64,000 nt of DNA from an uncultured bacterium (lineage in GTDB: Bacteria > Cyanobacteriota > Vampirovibrionia > Gastranaerophilales > Gastranaerophilaceae), in contig CANAIK010000002.1 of assembly GCA_947361225.1 (NCBI GenBank), positions 26,877 through 90,876 of the forward strand, in the 5' to 3' direction. This document shows, piece by piece, positions 1-9,701 of the stretch (the first letter of the stretch is position 1; each line of letters opens with the position of its first letter). The position numbers and the translations under genes were made by a program. Below the pieces are notes generated by a model. That model worked only from the letters and a program-made list of their open reading frames with translations, did no database searches and was not told the DNA's origin.

Positions 1-1513
1 TTAGCCAATTATCAAAATCAAGATTTGCTTTTTGGAATTCATTTTTTGTTTTTATATTACTCAATCCGAATTCGTTATTTTCATCTTCGATAAAATCGTC
101 AAAATCGCCCAAAAGTGCGTGTTTTACACTTTGCAAAAGAACTTTATTGTTTTGGGTCGAATCTAATTGCTGAGAGGTGAATCTTTCAATAGAACCATAA
201 ATTTTATCAACAATTTCTTCGTTTGTGTGATTGTCAAAATCCTTAAAATAATCAACCAAATCGGTTTTTTGTTTAACCAATTCTTCTTTGTGTAAAAACC
301 ATTCATTCAAATATTTGTTTAATACATAATCGAAAGTTTTTTTATCCATTAAACGCATTTGTTGGACAACTTTTTCAAGATTTTTCTTAAAATTTTCATC
401 TTTTTTATCCATAAGAAGTAAATAGGAGAATTCTTTGTTTAATTTTTTATTCTCAGGTAGAATCTCTTTCGCTTGGGTTTCTGTAATCCCTGTTTTTTCA
501 ATAATTCGATTAAACAAACTGTTTTTTAGTTCTTTAATATCAATAACCCCTTTATCCAACGATTGGGTTAATATTTTTTTATCAATTTTCCCTTCTTGAA
601 AAATTAGCACAATTTGCGCCACCTGGATTTTTTCTTTAGCGCTCAATTCTTTATTATTTGGTGTTTTGCATTTAATTAACCCCGATAAAAGCTCGTAATT
701 CTCACAATTCAACTTATCAAGATTCAATAAATAAGTCTCGAAATGTTCTGTTCTTTTATCCATCATTTGATTAATCATATCCGTATCAATGTACTTGAGC
801 GCCCTTAGAATCATTGCAATATTTTTCTTAAAAAACTTTTCAATATCTTTTTGCTCATACAAAAGCTCCATTGTAGAAAGTTTTGGAAGTTTCCCGTCTT
901 TTTTAATGGTGTACTTTACATCAATCCCGCTCAAAAACTGATTTGGAGTGTTCATTGCAATTCTAAAAGTTGATTTGGACAATTTTTCAATCGAAGATAA
1001 ATAATCTTCTTTCGATAATTCGGTTTGAGATAAATCATTCTTTATAGAATAAGGAATTTTATCTTTTAATAAAATATTCTCTAAAACACCTTGGTATTTG
1101 CCTTTTAAAGCTTTTTTAACCTCAACGTCATAAGTAGAATCCAGGAAAAATTCCCCAAGTTCAGTTTCGTTTTGATTTTTGTACATAAAAGCAGAATTAT
1201 AGTAGTCTTTAGATAAATTTATTCCTTTAATAAGATTAAAATCCACCCCTAAATCCAAAAATTCTTTCGCTTTTTTGTAGTCTTCTTCTCCCAAAGTAGC
1301 AATTTTAGAGGCGGTTTTATAATCAACGTTTCGATTGGTCAACTCGCAAATTCTATCGACTTCGATATCGGATAAAAAGTCAATATCAGATCGAATATCC
1401 AAATAAGAAACATCCGATTTTACCAGTTTTATAATATTATCAATTTCATCGGGGTATCTTAAAAAACTGCTTAAATAATCAGGATCAATACCTTCTAAAA
1501 AAAAGTTTTTTTG
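1..1513 (-). pseudogene. 3' part of a helical-repeat-like hypothetical protein (partial, runs off the left edge), out of frame with 1485..2048
   Basis: Open minus frame from the homopolymer near 1505 to the window edge (..LFLEGIDPDYLSSFLRYPDEIDNIIKLVKSDV..); continues the repeat pattern of ORF 1485..2048 after a +1 shift. Checked for stops at both ends of the interval, not at every codon in the middle. Confidence 0.6.
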
Positions 1514-2048
1514 CTAATTCAATATTGTCGGGTTCAAATTCAACAAAACTGCACGCAACTTCAGGCGGAAATTCTAAATCTATAAGATTTTGCGCTTGTT
1601 GTTGTTCGGATTCGTCCAGATAAGTCAATCTTAAAGCTGTGTAAATATCAATTTTTTGATTCGAATAATACTCGATAAATTTTTGATAATCCCGTTCGTT
1701 TAATTTTACAATTTTAAGACAAATTGCATCTGCTATTCCTTGATTTAAATACTCAAGGGCTAAATCGAATTTTTCTTTATCCAAATTAACAAAATTGATA
1801 ATTTCGGACATTTCAACTTTTTTATTAAGCAGAATTAAAGTTCTTTGGTAGTTTTGCTCGGTTTTTGCAAGTTCTTCCACATAATCCGGATAAATATTTT
1901 TATCTAAAAGTTTTTTTATTCTTTGTTCTTTTGTAGTTTCCTTTTTCTCGAATGTATCGAAATTATTCAAATTAGCACAAAAACAAGGACGATTTAATCT
2001 AATTCGTCTATTTTGATTTTTTATTTGCATAATTCCCTGGAGTTTCAT
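1485..2048 (-). CDS. Hypothetical repeat protein, N-terminal part; apparently frameshifted near 1497-1512
   Basis: ORF track; ends ..ELAKKLFFRRY* exactly at an A8/T7 homopolymer junction. Confidence 0.6.
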   Translation of the reverse strand: MKLQGIMQIKNQNRRIRLNRPCFCANLNNFDTFEKKETTKEQRIKKLLDKNIYPDYVEELAKTEQNYQRTLILLNKKVEMSEIINFVNLDKEKFDLALEYLNQGIADAICLKIVKLNERDYQKFIEYYSNQKIDIYTALRLTYLDESEQQQAQNLIDLEFPPEVACSFVEFEPDNIELAKKLFFRRY

Positions 2049-2090
2049 AAATAATTAAAGATTAAAAATTCTAAAAATTGCTTAAAAAAT

Positions 2091-3260
2091 TTAATAATTA
2101 TTTCTTAAATAATCTTCCACTCCCTTAACAATTGCTTTTGACAAATTTTTCTGGAATTTAGGTTCAATAAGCTTATCAACCTCTTGTTTTCGAATAATAT
2201 ACCCGCATTCGACTAAAACACTTAAAAACTCGGTTGGTCGAACGACTGCAAAAGATGCGTGATTAACTTTATCGTCCCTAAATTTGGTTGCAACTAAAAG
2301 ATTCTTTTGAATTGATTGCGCTAAACCTTTTGATTGATTCCGGTAATAATAAGTCCCGACGCCGTATTTTTTATCGATATCTTTTCTGTTGGGAAGGGAG
2401 TTTTGATGAATGCTCAAGAAAATATCTGCGTTTTTTTCTCTTGCAAACTCTATTCTTTTGCTTAATGTAACTTTTTTATCCTTTTTCCTTGTAAGATAAA
2501 CCCTAGCGCCTTTTTTTTGTAATTCTCTTTTTAGTTTTTTTGAAATTTGAAGATTTATATTTTTTTCCTCATAACCAAAAGCGCAAGCGCCTCTTTCGTT
2601 TCCGCCGTGACCGGCATCTACAATTACGGTGATATTTTTTAAAGGTTTTTTCTTGTTAATCTTAGGGGCTTTTTTAATCGATAAAACATAGCCTTTGTTG
2701 AATTTTTCAATTCCATAACCAAACAAAGGTGCGCTATTTGAATACTTTAGTTGGAATTTTGTGTCTATTTTTTTAGGATAAGAAAAATTTTTGTCATTAT
2801 CAAATTTTATGTTTTTAGGGTCAAAATGGTTGTCAAAAAGTGTGAAATTGAGGTTTTTAGTGTCTTCCTTAAATTGCGTTGCAGCTAAAAAAGGGGTTTC
2901 AATAAAAATTTTATAATCTTTTTTAGTTTCGGATTTTGTAATTTTTTCAATCGCATCAAATCTTTTTTCGGGAATTATAGCCTGGACTTCGACATTTTTT
3001 TTGTTAATAAAACCAAAATAATTATTGTCTAAAACCACTCTATAATAATCTTTTGTTTGTTTATCCGCAAAAACAACACTGCCTTTAAGCAAATGGGTCA
3101 TTCTTATAGAATTTTCGCTATTTGTATCTCTTATAGGTGTATTATTATTTACAACCTCTAAAACAGCATACTTTGCAATCCCTACGTTTCGAAGATTGTC
3201 GAGCGCTAAAACCCCTTGTTGCAATAGAATTATTAACAAAAAAATAATAATTTTTTTCAT
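2091..3260 (-). CDS. N-acetylmuramoyl-L-alanine amidase (Amidase_3) with N-terminal signal and SH3-like region
   Basis: VIVDAGHGGNERGACAFGYEEKNINL, LSIHQNSLPN motifs. Confidence 0.9.
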   Translation of the reverse strand: MKKIIIFLLIILLQQGVLALDNLRNVGIAKYAVLEVVNNNTPIRDTNSENSIRMTHLLKGSVVFADKQTKDYYRVVLDNNYFGFINKKNVEVQAIIPEKRFDAIEKITKSETKKDYKIFIETPFLAATQFKEDTKNLNFTLFDNHFDPKNIKFDNDKNFSYPKKIDTKFQLKYSNSAPLFGYGIEKFNKGYVLSIKKAPKINKKKPLKNITVIVDAGHGGNERGACAFGYEEKNINLQISKKLKRELQKKGARVYLTRKKDKKVTLSKRIEFAREKNADIFLSIHQNSLPNRKDIDKKYGVGTYYYRNQSKGLAQSIQKNLLVATKFRDDKVNHASFAVVRPTEFLSVLVECGYIIRKQEVDKLIEPKFQKNLSKAIVKGVEDYLRNNY

Positions 3261-4162
3261 TGATTTTTTCCAAAAATATTATCGAATTTAATAAAATTTT
3301 TCTCAATCGGTCTTTTTTCTTCTTGTTTGTATCCTAAGATTCTTATTAAATCGGTTTTTAGTTTTGCTAAATCTTCGTATTTTTTAAGGGTCCCGTCAAT
3401 TGCGACACTAACGTCCCCTGTTTCTTCGCTTACAACAATACAAGCGCAATCCGGATAAACTTCAGATACCCCGATTGCCGCTCTGTGGCGGGTTCCATAT
3501 CTCCAGGATAACTTTGGATCCTCGGTTAAGGGCAACAAAACCCCCGCTGAAATTATTTTATCGTCTCGAATAACAACAGCTCCGTCGTGAAGGGGAGTTT
3601 TCGGGAAGAAAATTGTTAGTAATAATTCTTGAGAAATATCTGCGTTAAGTTTTACCCCAACATCCGATTGGGCAAGTGAACTTAAGTCTTTTTGAAGAAC
3701 AATAAGCCCTCCGGTTTTTGATTTAGACAAATATTTAATCGTTTCGATAAGTTCTTTTGCTACATCAATCTTTTTATCGTTATCAATTCCTTGATTATTC
3801 ATAAAAAGCTTTTCGAATAAATTCCCCTGTCCGATATAGCCCAAAAAACGCCTCAATTCGGGTTGGAAAATTACAATAAGCGCAAAAGAAACAATAGAAA
3901 CCAGGGTTTTTAAAAATACACCGAAAATATTTAAATTAATTTTAATTAAAAGCTCGGAAATCCCCCACATTACAACCAGAGCCAAAGATCCCCTTACAAG
4001 ATTTTCACTTTGCGTTCCTTTGATAAATCTTTTGTGCAAGTAATAAAGAATAAAAACCAGAACAAAAATTTCGAAAATATTTACCCCAAGGGCGATTCTA
4101 TCCATCCCCTGGAGGAAATTTTGAATTTGAGATAATATAAAAACATCAAAATGAGGGTTCAT
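3257..4162 (-). CDS. cdaA: Diadenylate cyclase (DisA_N/DAC domain, membrane CdaA type)
   Basis: N-terminal TM segments; PLHDGAVVIRDDKIISAGVLLPL and YGTRHRAAIGVSE motifs. Confidence 0.92.
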   Translation of the reverse strand: MNPHFDVFILSQIQNFLQGMDRIALGVNIFEIFVLVFILYYLHKRFIKGTQSENLVRGSLALVVMWGISELLIKINLNIFGVFLKTLVSIVSFALIVIFQPELRRFLGYIGQGNLFEKLFMNNQGIDNDKKIDVAKELIETIKYLSKSKTGGLIVLQKDLSSLAQSDVGVKLNADISQELLLTIFFPKTPLHDGAVVIRDDKIISAGVLLPLTEDPKLSWRYGTRHRAAIGVSEVYPDCACIVVSEETGDVSVAIDGTLKKYEDLAKLKTDLIRILGYKQEEKRPIEKNFIKFDNIFGKNQ

Positions 4163-4171
4163 AACTCTTCC

Positions 4172-5485
4172 TTAATTAACAATATCATTCTGAACCAGCT
4201 GTTCAAGTGTTTGTCTTCTAACAATCAGTTTGTCTTTTCCTTCTTCAATCATAACCATTGCAGGTTTTAGGATATTATTGTAATTAGAAGACATTGAATA
4301 ACAATATGCTCCTGTGTCAAAAACACACAGAATATCCCCGGTTTGAGGATTATCAAGTTCAATATCTTTAATTAGAATATCTCCTGATTCGCAGAATTTT
4401 CCCGCAACCGTTACAATTTCTTTTTTATTATTCTCTTTTTTATTTGCAACTTGAGCGCAATACAAAGCCTGATACATTGAAGGACGTGGATTATCAGCCA
4501 TTCCTCCGTCAACTGTAATATATTTTCTTATTCCTTCGATTTTCTTGGTTGACCCAATGGTATACAAAGTAAAACCTGCGCTGCAAACCAGAGATCGACC
4601 CGGTTCGATATAAAGAATCGGTTTTTTAAGGTCGAATTTTTTAGTATTATCCTCAATTGATTGTATTACAACAGAGGCAATATCATAAACACTTGGAGGA
4701 TTGTCGTTTTCACTATAAGTAATTCCTAAACCGCCCCCAATATTAATTTCCGATAATTCGTAGTTATATTTATCTTTAATTTTTTTAATTTCACCCAATA
4801 AAACCCCGACTAAATCATAATAGGGTTGGGTTTCAAAAATTTGCGATCCGATATGAGCGTGCAAACCCACCAAATTCAAATTTTTATATTGATTAAGAAT
4901 TAAATCGACAACATCGTTAATTTTTTCAATCGGAAACCCGAATTTTGAATCCGTTTGTCCTGTTTTTATATAATCGTGGGTGTGACATTCGATATTGGGT
5001 GTAATTCTTATATGAATTTTTTGGATTTTATTCTTTCTTAAGGCAGCTTCGTTTAGCTGTTTTAGTTCAAAAAAATTATCCACACTAAAGTGATCAATTT
5101 CCTTATCCAGCGCAAATTCAATTTCCTCTATCGATTTATTGTTGCCGTTAAAGGAAGATTTTTTAAGGTCGATTCCAGCGTTTATTAAAGTATACATTTC
5201 ACCAAGTGAAACAACGTCAAATCCTAGTCCCAAAGAGGATAAAACCTTAGCAACGGCTCCTGTCATAAGGGCTTTTGAGGCAAAAAGAATTTTTGTGTTT
5301 TTATAACGAGAAAAAGCGTCAATATAATCTTTAGCCATTTTTTCCAAAGTAGGTTTATCAATAACATATAAAGGGGTTTTGTATTTTTTTGCTAAATCAA
5401 CTAAATCAACTTTCGAAATTTCAAGATTACCCTTGTTATTAATTTTTGTACTAATCGGTTTTACACTTTGATTTGGATATTTCAT
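4172..5485 (-). CDS. lysA: Diaminopimelate decarboxylase
   Basis: PLP-dependent fold III decarboxylase; HAHIGSQI, NIGGGLGI, EPGRSLV, CESGDIL motifs. Confidence 0.93.
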   Translation of the reverse strand: MKYPNQSVKPISTKINNKGNLEISKVDLVDLAKKYKTPLYVIDKPTLEKMAKDYIDAFSRYKNTKILFASKALMTGAVAKVLSSLGLGFDVVSLGEMYTLINAGIDLKKSSFNGNNKSIEEIEFALDKEIDHFSVDNFFELKQLNEAALRKNKIQKIHIRITPNIECHTHDYIKTGQTDSKFGFPIEKINDVVDLILNQYKNLNLVGLHAHIGSQIFETQPYYDLVGVLLGEIKKIKDKYNYELSEINIGGGLGITYSENDNPPSVYDIASVVIQSIEDNTKKFDLKKPILYIEPGRSLVCSAGFTLYTIGSTKKIEGIRKYITVDGGMADNPRPSMYQALYCAQVANKKENNKKEIVTVAGKFCESGDILIKDIELDNPQTGDILCVFDTGAYCYSMSSNYNNILKPAMVMIEEGKDKLIVRRQTLEQLVQNDIVN

Positions 5486-5560
5486 ATTGTCCTTTTTCTT
5501 GTTGCTAAATTTTCATAATGATTATAACATAAATAAAGATAATTTTAAGGAAAATAAAAA

Positions 5561-6583
5561 ATGGAACAAACTAAAGTTTTGAGCTTAAAGAATATCGTGG
5601 TTTTAATTCTAATTCTTGGAATTGTGACCCTTGGAATTTTTTCTTTAGATATTCTATTAATGCTCTTTGCCTCCTTTGTAATAACTTGTGCGATTACTCC
5701 AATAATTAATAAAATGGAAAAATATATCCCTCGGATTTGGTGCGTAACCCTAATTCTTTTGGGATTAATCCTTGCAAGTTTTTTAATCCTAATTCCTCTT
5801 ATTTCAATTTCAATTAAAGAAGCAACCGTGCTTTTAAATAATTTTATCCCTGCCCTGGACAATTATTTGGACAATTTAGCCCAATTTAGAATTTTTAATA
5901 TAGCGCTGGCGGATTTTATAACCCTGGATTCGATTAAAGAACCCTTAGCGCAAGGAGCGCAGAGTTTAATTCAGAATTCAATTGCAGTAGGAAAGGTTGC
6001 AGCGAATTTTCTTACAACTTTTTTTGCAATTTCAATAATGGTCTTCTATTTTGCCTATGATGAAAAAAGATTGAAAGATAAATTTATTGAATTCTTCCCG
6101 CACAATCAAAAAGACAAAGCAAGAAAAATTTTAGACAACATTGCCTCTAAAGTCGGGAATTATATATTCGCACAAGGAATTGCGATGGTTTTTGTGGGTT
6201 TATTAACAACAATAGGGCTTTTGTTGCTCCACAATTCCCACGCTTTTTTGTTGGGTGTAATTACTTGTGTTCTTGATATTATTCCTGTAATAGGACCAAG
6301 TGTTGCGGTTGGAATCGGTTTAATTACAAGCACAACGGGCGGGTTTTTATATGTAATTTTGACTTTTATAGTTTATATGATTGCGCAATGGGCTCAAAAT
6401 CAGCTTTTAAGACCGATTGTTTTTGGAAAACTACTTAATATGCATCCTTTAATGATAATCGTATCTTTATTAATTTGCGCAAGATTCTTAGGGTTCTGGG
6501 GAGTAATTTTATCACCCGCAATTGCAAGTGCACTGTGCGTTTTGGTTGATGAATTATATTTAGATAGAATAAACAAGGAATAA
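5561..6583 (+). CDS. AI-2E family transporter (PerM-like)
   Basis: Multi-TM protein with typical C-terminal GV..PSVAVGIGLI region. Confidence 0.8.
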   Translation: MEQTKVLSLKNIVVLILILGIVTLGIFSLDILLMLFASFVITCAITPIINKMEKYIPRIWCVTLILLGLILASFLILIPLISISIKEATVLLNNFIPALDNYLDNLAQFRIFNIALADFITLDSIKEPLAQGAQSLIQNSIAVGKVAANFLTTFFAISIMVFYFAYDEKRLKDKFIEFFPHNQKDKARKILDNIASKVGNYIFAQGIAMVFVGLLTTIGLLLLHNSHAFLLGVITCVLDIIPVIGPSVAVGIGLITSTTGGFLYVILTFIVYMIAQWAQNQLLRPIVFGKLLNMHPLMIIVSLLICARFLGFWGVILSPAIASALCVLVDELYLDRINKE

Positions 6584-8115
6584 TGGAAAAATTTTTATAC
6601 AAAAGATTAGAAAAAAAAGACCCGAAAATCAATTTATGGTTCGCTTATCCTGCGATTGAAAGTTTTGCTCTGGCATCTTTAGGATATTTAACGATTTTTA
6701 AAGATTTAGACCTAAACCCCGATTTATTTGTTGAAAGGGTTTATTTGGATTCAAAAACAACCCAAATTCCCTCTAAGGATGTTGATTGCGTTGGTTTTTC
6801 AATTAGTTTTGAACTCGATATTCTTTCTATGCTTAAAATGTTAAAAAAATATGATTTTCCCTTAAAAAGCAAAGATAGAAAAGATTCTCATCCGATTGTT
6901 TTTGCAGGGGGTCCTGTTTTAATGTCTAATCCCTTTCCTTATCAAGATTTTTTTGATTTTATAGCAATCGGGGAAAAAGTTTGTTTAGAACCTTGTTTTA
7001 GAATATTAAAAGATAAAAATAACTTATCAAGATCGGAAATTCTAAAAAAATTATCGGATATTGAAGGAATTTATGTTCCGGGGTACAAAAAAGAAATAAA
7101 AATCACAAAAGACGATTTAAATAAAGAAATTATTTACACCCCAATTCTTTCGGATAAAAGTTTTTTTAACAATACCTTTATTATTGAACTTGAGCGTGGT
7201 TGTCCTAAAATGTGCAATTTTTGTCTTGCAAGCTGGATTAATTTACCAACAAGATTTGTGGATTATAAAAAAATTATCGATTGCATTGACCTAGGGCTTA
7301 TTTACACAAATAAAATCGCTCTTTTAGGGGCATATGTTGCAGGACATCCGGATTTTAAAAAAATTATCGAATATATTACAAAAAAAACAAAAGAAAAAGA
7401 AATTGAGCTCTCGATTTCGTCTTTAAGGGCAGATTTAGCGGATATTGACTTAATTAAAACTCTGGTTCAATGCAATCAAAAAACCGCAACAATAGCTCTT
7501 GAGGCGGGAAGTCAAAGATTAAGGGATTTAATTAAAAAAGATTTAAATAAAAATCAAATCCTATCTTGTGTTGAATCAATTCAAAAAGGAGGGTTAAAAG
7601 GGGTTAAAATATACACTATGATTGGACTTCCCGATGAAACCGAAGACGATATCGAACAATTAGTTGAACTTATTAAAGAAATTAAAGTCCAAACCAAAAA
7701 GAACAAAACCCCTTTTGAAATTACCGTTTCAACTTCGACTTTTATCCCTAAAATCCACACTCCGTTTGAAAATTTTAAAAGAATTGAAAAATCTGTCTTA
7801 AAAAAACGATTGGAATATTTGAAAAAAAATTTCCATAAACTGGGGGTTAACTTTAGATCCTCAAGTGTTGATTGGGATGAAATTCAGGCGTTTTTATCGA
7901 CAACCAAATCCAATTTAAGTGATTTTTTAATCGAAGTTTTGGATAAAGGAGGGAATTTGGGCGCTTTTAAACAAACCTTAAGAAAATTTGATTTAATCGA
8001 CAGCGATTGTCCTCAAATTATAACAGGAGCTGAAAGTTTAAAGAAAAAAAGACTGGATGAATTTATAGAAAATTCGCTTTATTTAAAAGAGCAAGATTGC
8101 TCAATTCCCCGCTAA
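6583..8115 (+). CDS. B12-binding/radical SAM family protein
   Basis: ERGCPKMCNFC cluster motif; IALEAGSQRLR; IGLPDETEDDI. Confidence 0.85.
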   Translation: MEKFLYKRLEKKDPKINLWFAYPAIESFALASLGYLTIFKDLDLNPDLFVERVYLDSKTTQIPSKDVDCVGFSISFELDILSMLKMLKKYDFPLKSKDRKDSHPIVFAGGPVLMSNPFPYQDFFDFIAIGEKVCLEPCFRILKDKNNLSRSEILKKLSDIEGIYVPGYKKEIKITKDDLNKEIIYTPILSDKSFFNNTFIIELERGCPKMCNFCLASWINLPTRFVDYKKIIDCIDLGLIYTNKIALLGAYVAGHPDFKKIIEYITKKTKEKEIELSISSLRADLADIDLIKTLVQCNQKTATIALEAGSQRLRDLIKKDLNKNQILSCVESIQKGGLKGVKIYTMIGLPDETEDDIEQLVELIKEIKVQTKKNKTPFEITVSTSTFIPKIHTPFENFKRIEKSVLKKRLEYLKKNFHKLGVNFRSSSVDWDEIQAFLSTTKSNLSDFLIEVLDKGGNLGAFKQTLRKFDLIDSDCPQIITGAESLKKKRLDEFIENSLYLKEQDCSIPR

Positions 8116-8536
8116 ACGCACCTAAAGACCCGAGGGAATTCTTAGAATAGCTTATATAAAGGCTTTCGACGTAGCTTTCTAAATCGGAAACTTCTTTTCT
8201 GAGTTCCTCGTCTTCAAACCCTTGAATAAGTTCTTTTAATTCTTTTTTAATATCTGATATATCATCCAGCGGATTTTCGTTAAAATCCAAATTGAGTTGA
8301 TACATTAAATCCTTCCAAGGTCTGTCGTTTGGATTTTTTTCAATAGTTTGATCTTGTTCTTTTGCGCTTTTTGCTTTTTTTACTAAAGCAATATTTAAAG
8401 CCTCATTATCAGTAGGATTTAAACCCAGTTCCCTCATTTGCTTTTCAACAACAGACGATTTTTTCTTTTTATCGTCTTTGTCGATATTATAATAATACTC
8501 ATAAATTGAGACTGAATTTATCGCATTGATTGACAT
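8063..8536 (-). CDS. Hypothetical protein, convergent with and overlapping the radical SAM gene 3' end
   Basis: ORF track; ~52 bp 3' overlap. Confidence 0.6.
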   Translation of the reverse strand: MSINAINSVSIYEYYYNIDKDDKKKKSSVVEKQMRELGLNPTDNEALNIALVKKAKSAKEQDQTIEKNPNDRPWKDLMYQLNLDFNENPLDDISDIKKELKELIQGFEDEELRKEVSDLESYVESLYISYSKNSLGSLGAFSGELSNLALLNKANFL

Positions 8537-8661
8537 AACCTTAAAAATCCTAAAAGCGGGGTAATTAAATAATTAATTCCCTAAAAAGATGGATAATTAA
8601 CACAAAGGGGTTCAATTTGGTAAAATTTCAGCTATAATATAATTTGGAAAAAGGAGAATTA

Positions 8662-9066
8662 ATGGATATTATTTATCAAAATTTAATGAGTGAAGCTAAG
8701 GAAGTAAGCAAAAATGCTTATTGTCCTTATTCTAATTTTCCCGTAGGGGCTTGTGTTCTATATGAAAGCAACAAAACCTATCGAGGATGCAATGTTGAGA
8801 ATGTGAGTTTTGGATTGACTTTGTGCGCTGAAAGAAATGCAATTTCAACAGCTATATCCCTGGGTGAGAAAACAAAAATTAAGGCGATTGCAATTTATTC
8901 TCCAAAACAATCATATTGTTTACCTTGTGGTGCTTGCAGGCAATGGATAAGTGAATTTTGCTCAAATGAAGAAGAAACTAAAATTATTCTTGAGGACAAA
9001 AATAAAAAACTTGTTGTTCTGTCTCAGAAAGAAGTTTTTCCTTTTGGCTTTAAGTTCAACGACTAA
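8662..9066 (+). CDS. cdd: Cytidine deaminase
   Basis: NVENVSFGLTLCAERNAISTA and PCGACRQWISEF zinc motifs; AAAAAGGAG SD before ATG 8662. Confidence 0.92.
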   Translation: MDIIYQNLMSEAKEVSKNAYCPYSNFPVGACVLYESNKTYRGCNVENVSFGLTLCAERNAISTAISLGEKTKIKAIAIYSPKQSYCLPCGACRQWISEFCSNEEETKIILEDKNKKLVVLSQKEVFPFGFKFND

Positions 9067-9284
9067 TCGTCAATTATTACCTGTTTAAGTTCGATATCGG
9101 GTTTTCCTAAAACACGAACCAATTCAAGAACAGATGCTTTCATCTGGCATTTTTGGCTTGAGTTGTTAAAGAAATCCGTATAAAAACAACCCTCGCAATT
9201 GCAGCCCCTTTTATAACATTCAATTGCAGTTTGTGTCCATCTTCTTACTGCTGTAGCTCTGCCTAAATCTCTACTTTTAATCAC
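9063..9284 (-). CDS. Small Cys-rich hypothetical protein
   Basis: ORF track; ECYKRGCNCEGCFYTDFF. Confidence 0.6.
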   Translation of the reverse strand: MIKSRDLGRATAVRRWTQTAIECYKRGCNCEGCFYTDFFNNSSQKCQMKASVLELVRVLGKPDIELKQVIIDD

Positions 9285-9360
9285 TTATAAACTCTCCCAA
9301 ATCTGTTGCGCCAAATAACAAAAGCTGTATCGTCGTTTGCTTAGTGCCCCTTGGCTTTAA

Positions 9361-9619
9361 TATAATTATATCGTTTCAGTATCAATTATCAAGCAGTTTT
9401 TAGCCAATTATTAAGGAAATTTACAATCATGGTATCACGCTTAAAGCTTGTGTTTCAAGGGTCCTGACCCGTCAAAACCATGATGAGTCATGGTTTTTGA
9501 CCTGTTGGTTTTCTCAAAACCATGGCTTGTCTATGATATCGACGAATTTAAAAAAAATTAAAAACGTAAACAATTGTAAATAATACAATAAAATCCATGA
9601 CTTATTGTCATGGATTTTT
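9361..9619 (+). ncRNA. Candidate non-coding transcript / leader element between cdd locus and pnp
   Basis: TATAAT near 9360, several strong dyads (TCAAAACCATGA..TCATGGTTTTTGA 9472-9500), ends in AAAATCCATGAC-TTATT-GTCATGGATTTTTT (9590-9619); no convincing ORF. Confidence 0.4.
9590..9619 (+). terminator. Rho-independent terminator
   Basis: 12-bp perfect stem followed by a T6 run. Confidence 0.8.
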
Positions 9620-9701
9620 TGCCTTCTTCTTGTTTTCTTGCACTTGAATCACCTTTATTATAAAATTTATATATAAATATGTAAAAGAAAGAAGAAAAAA
9701 A

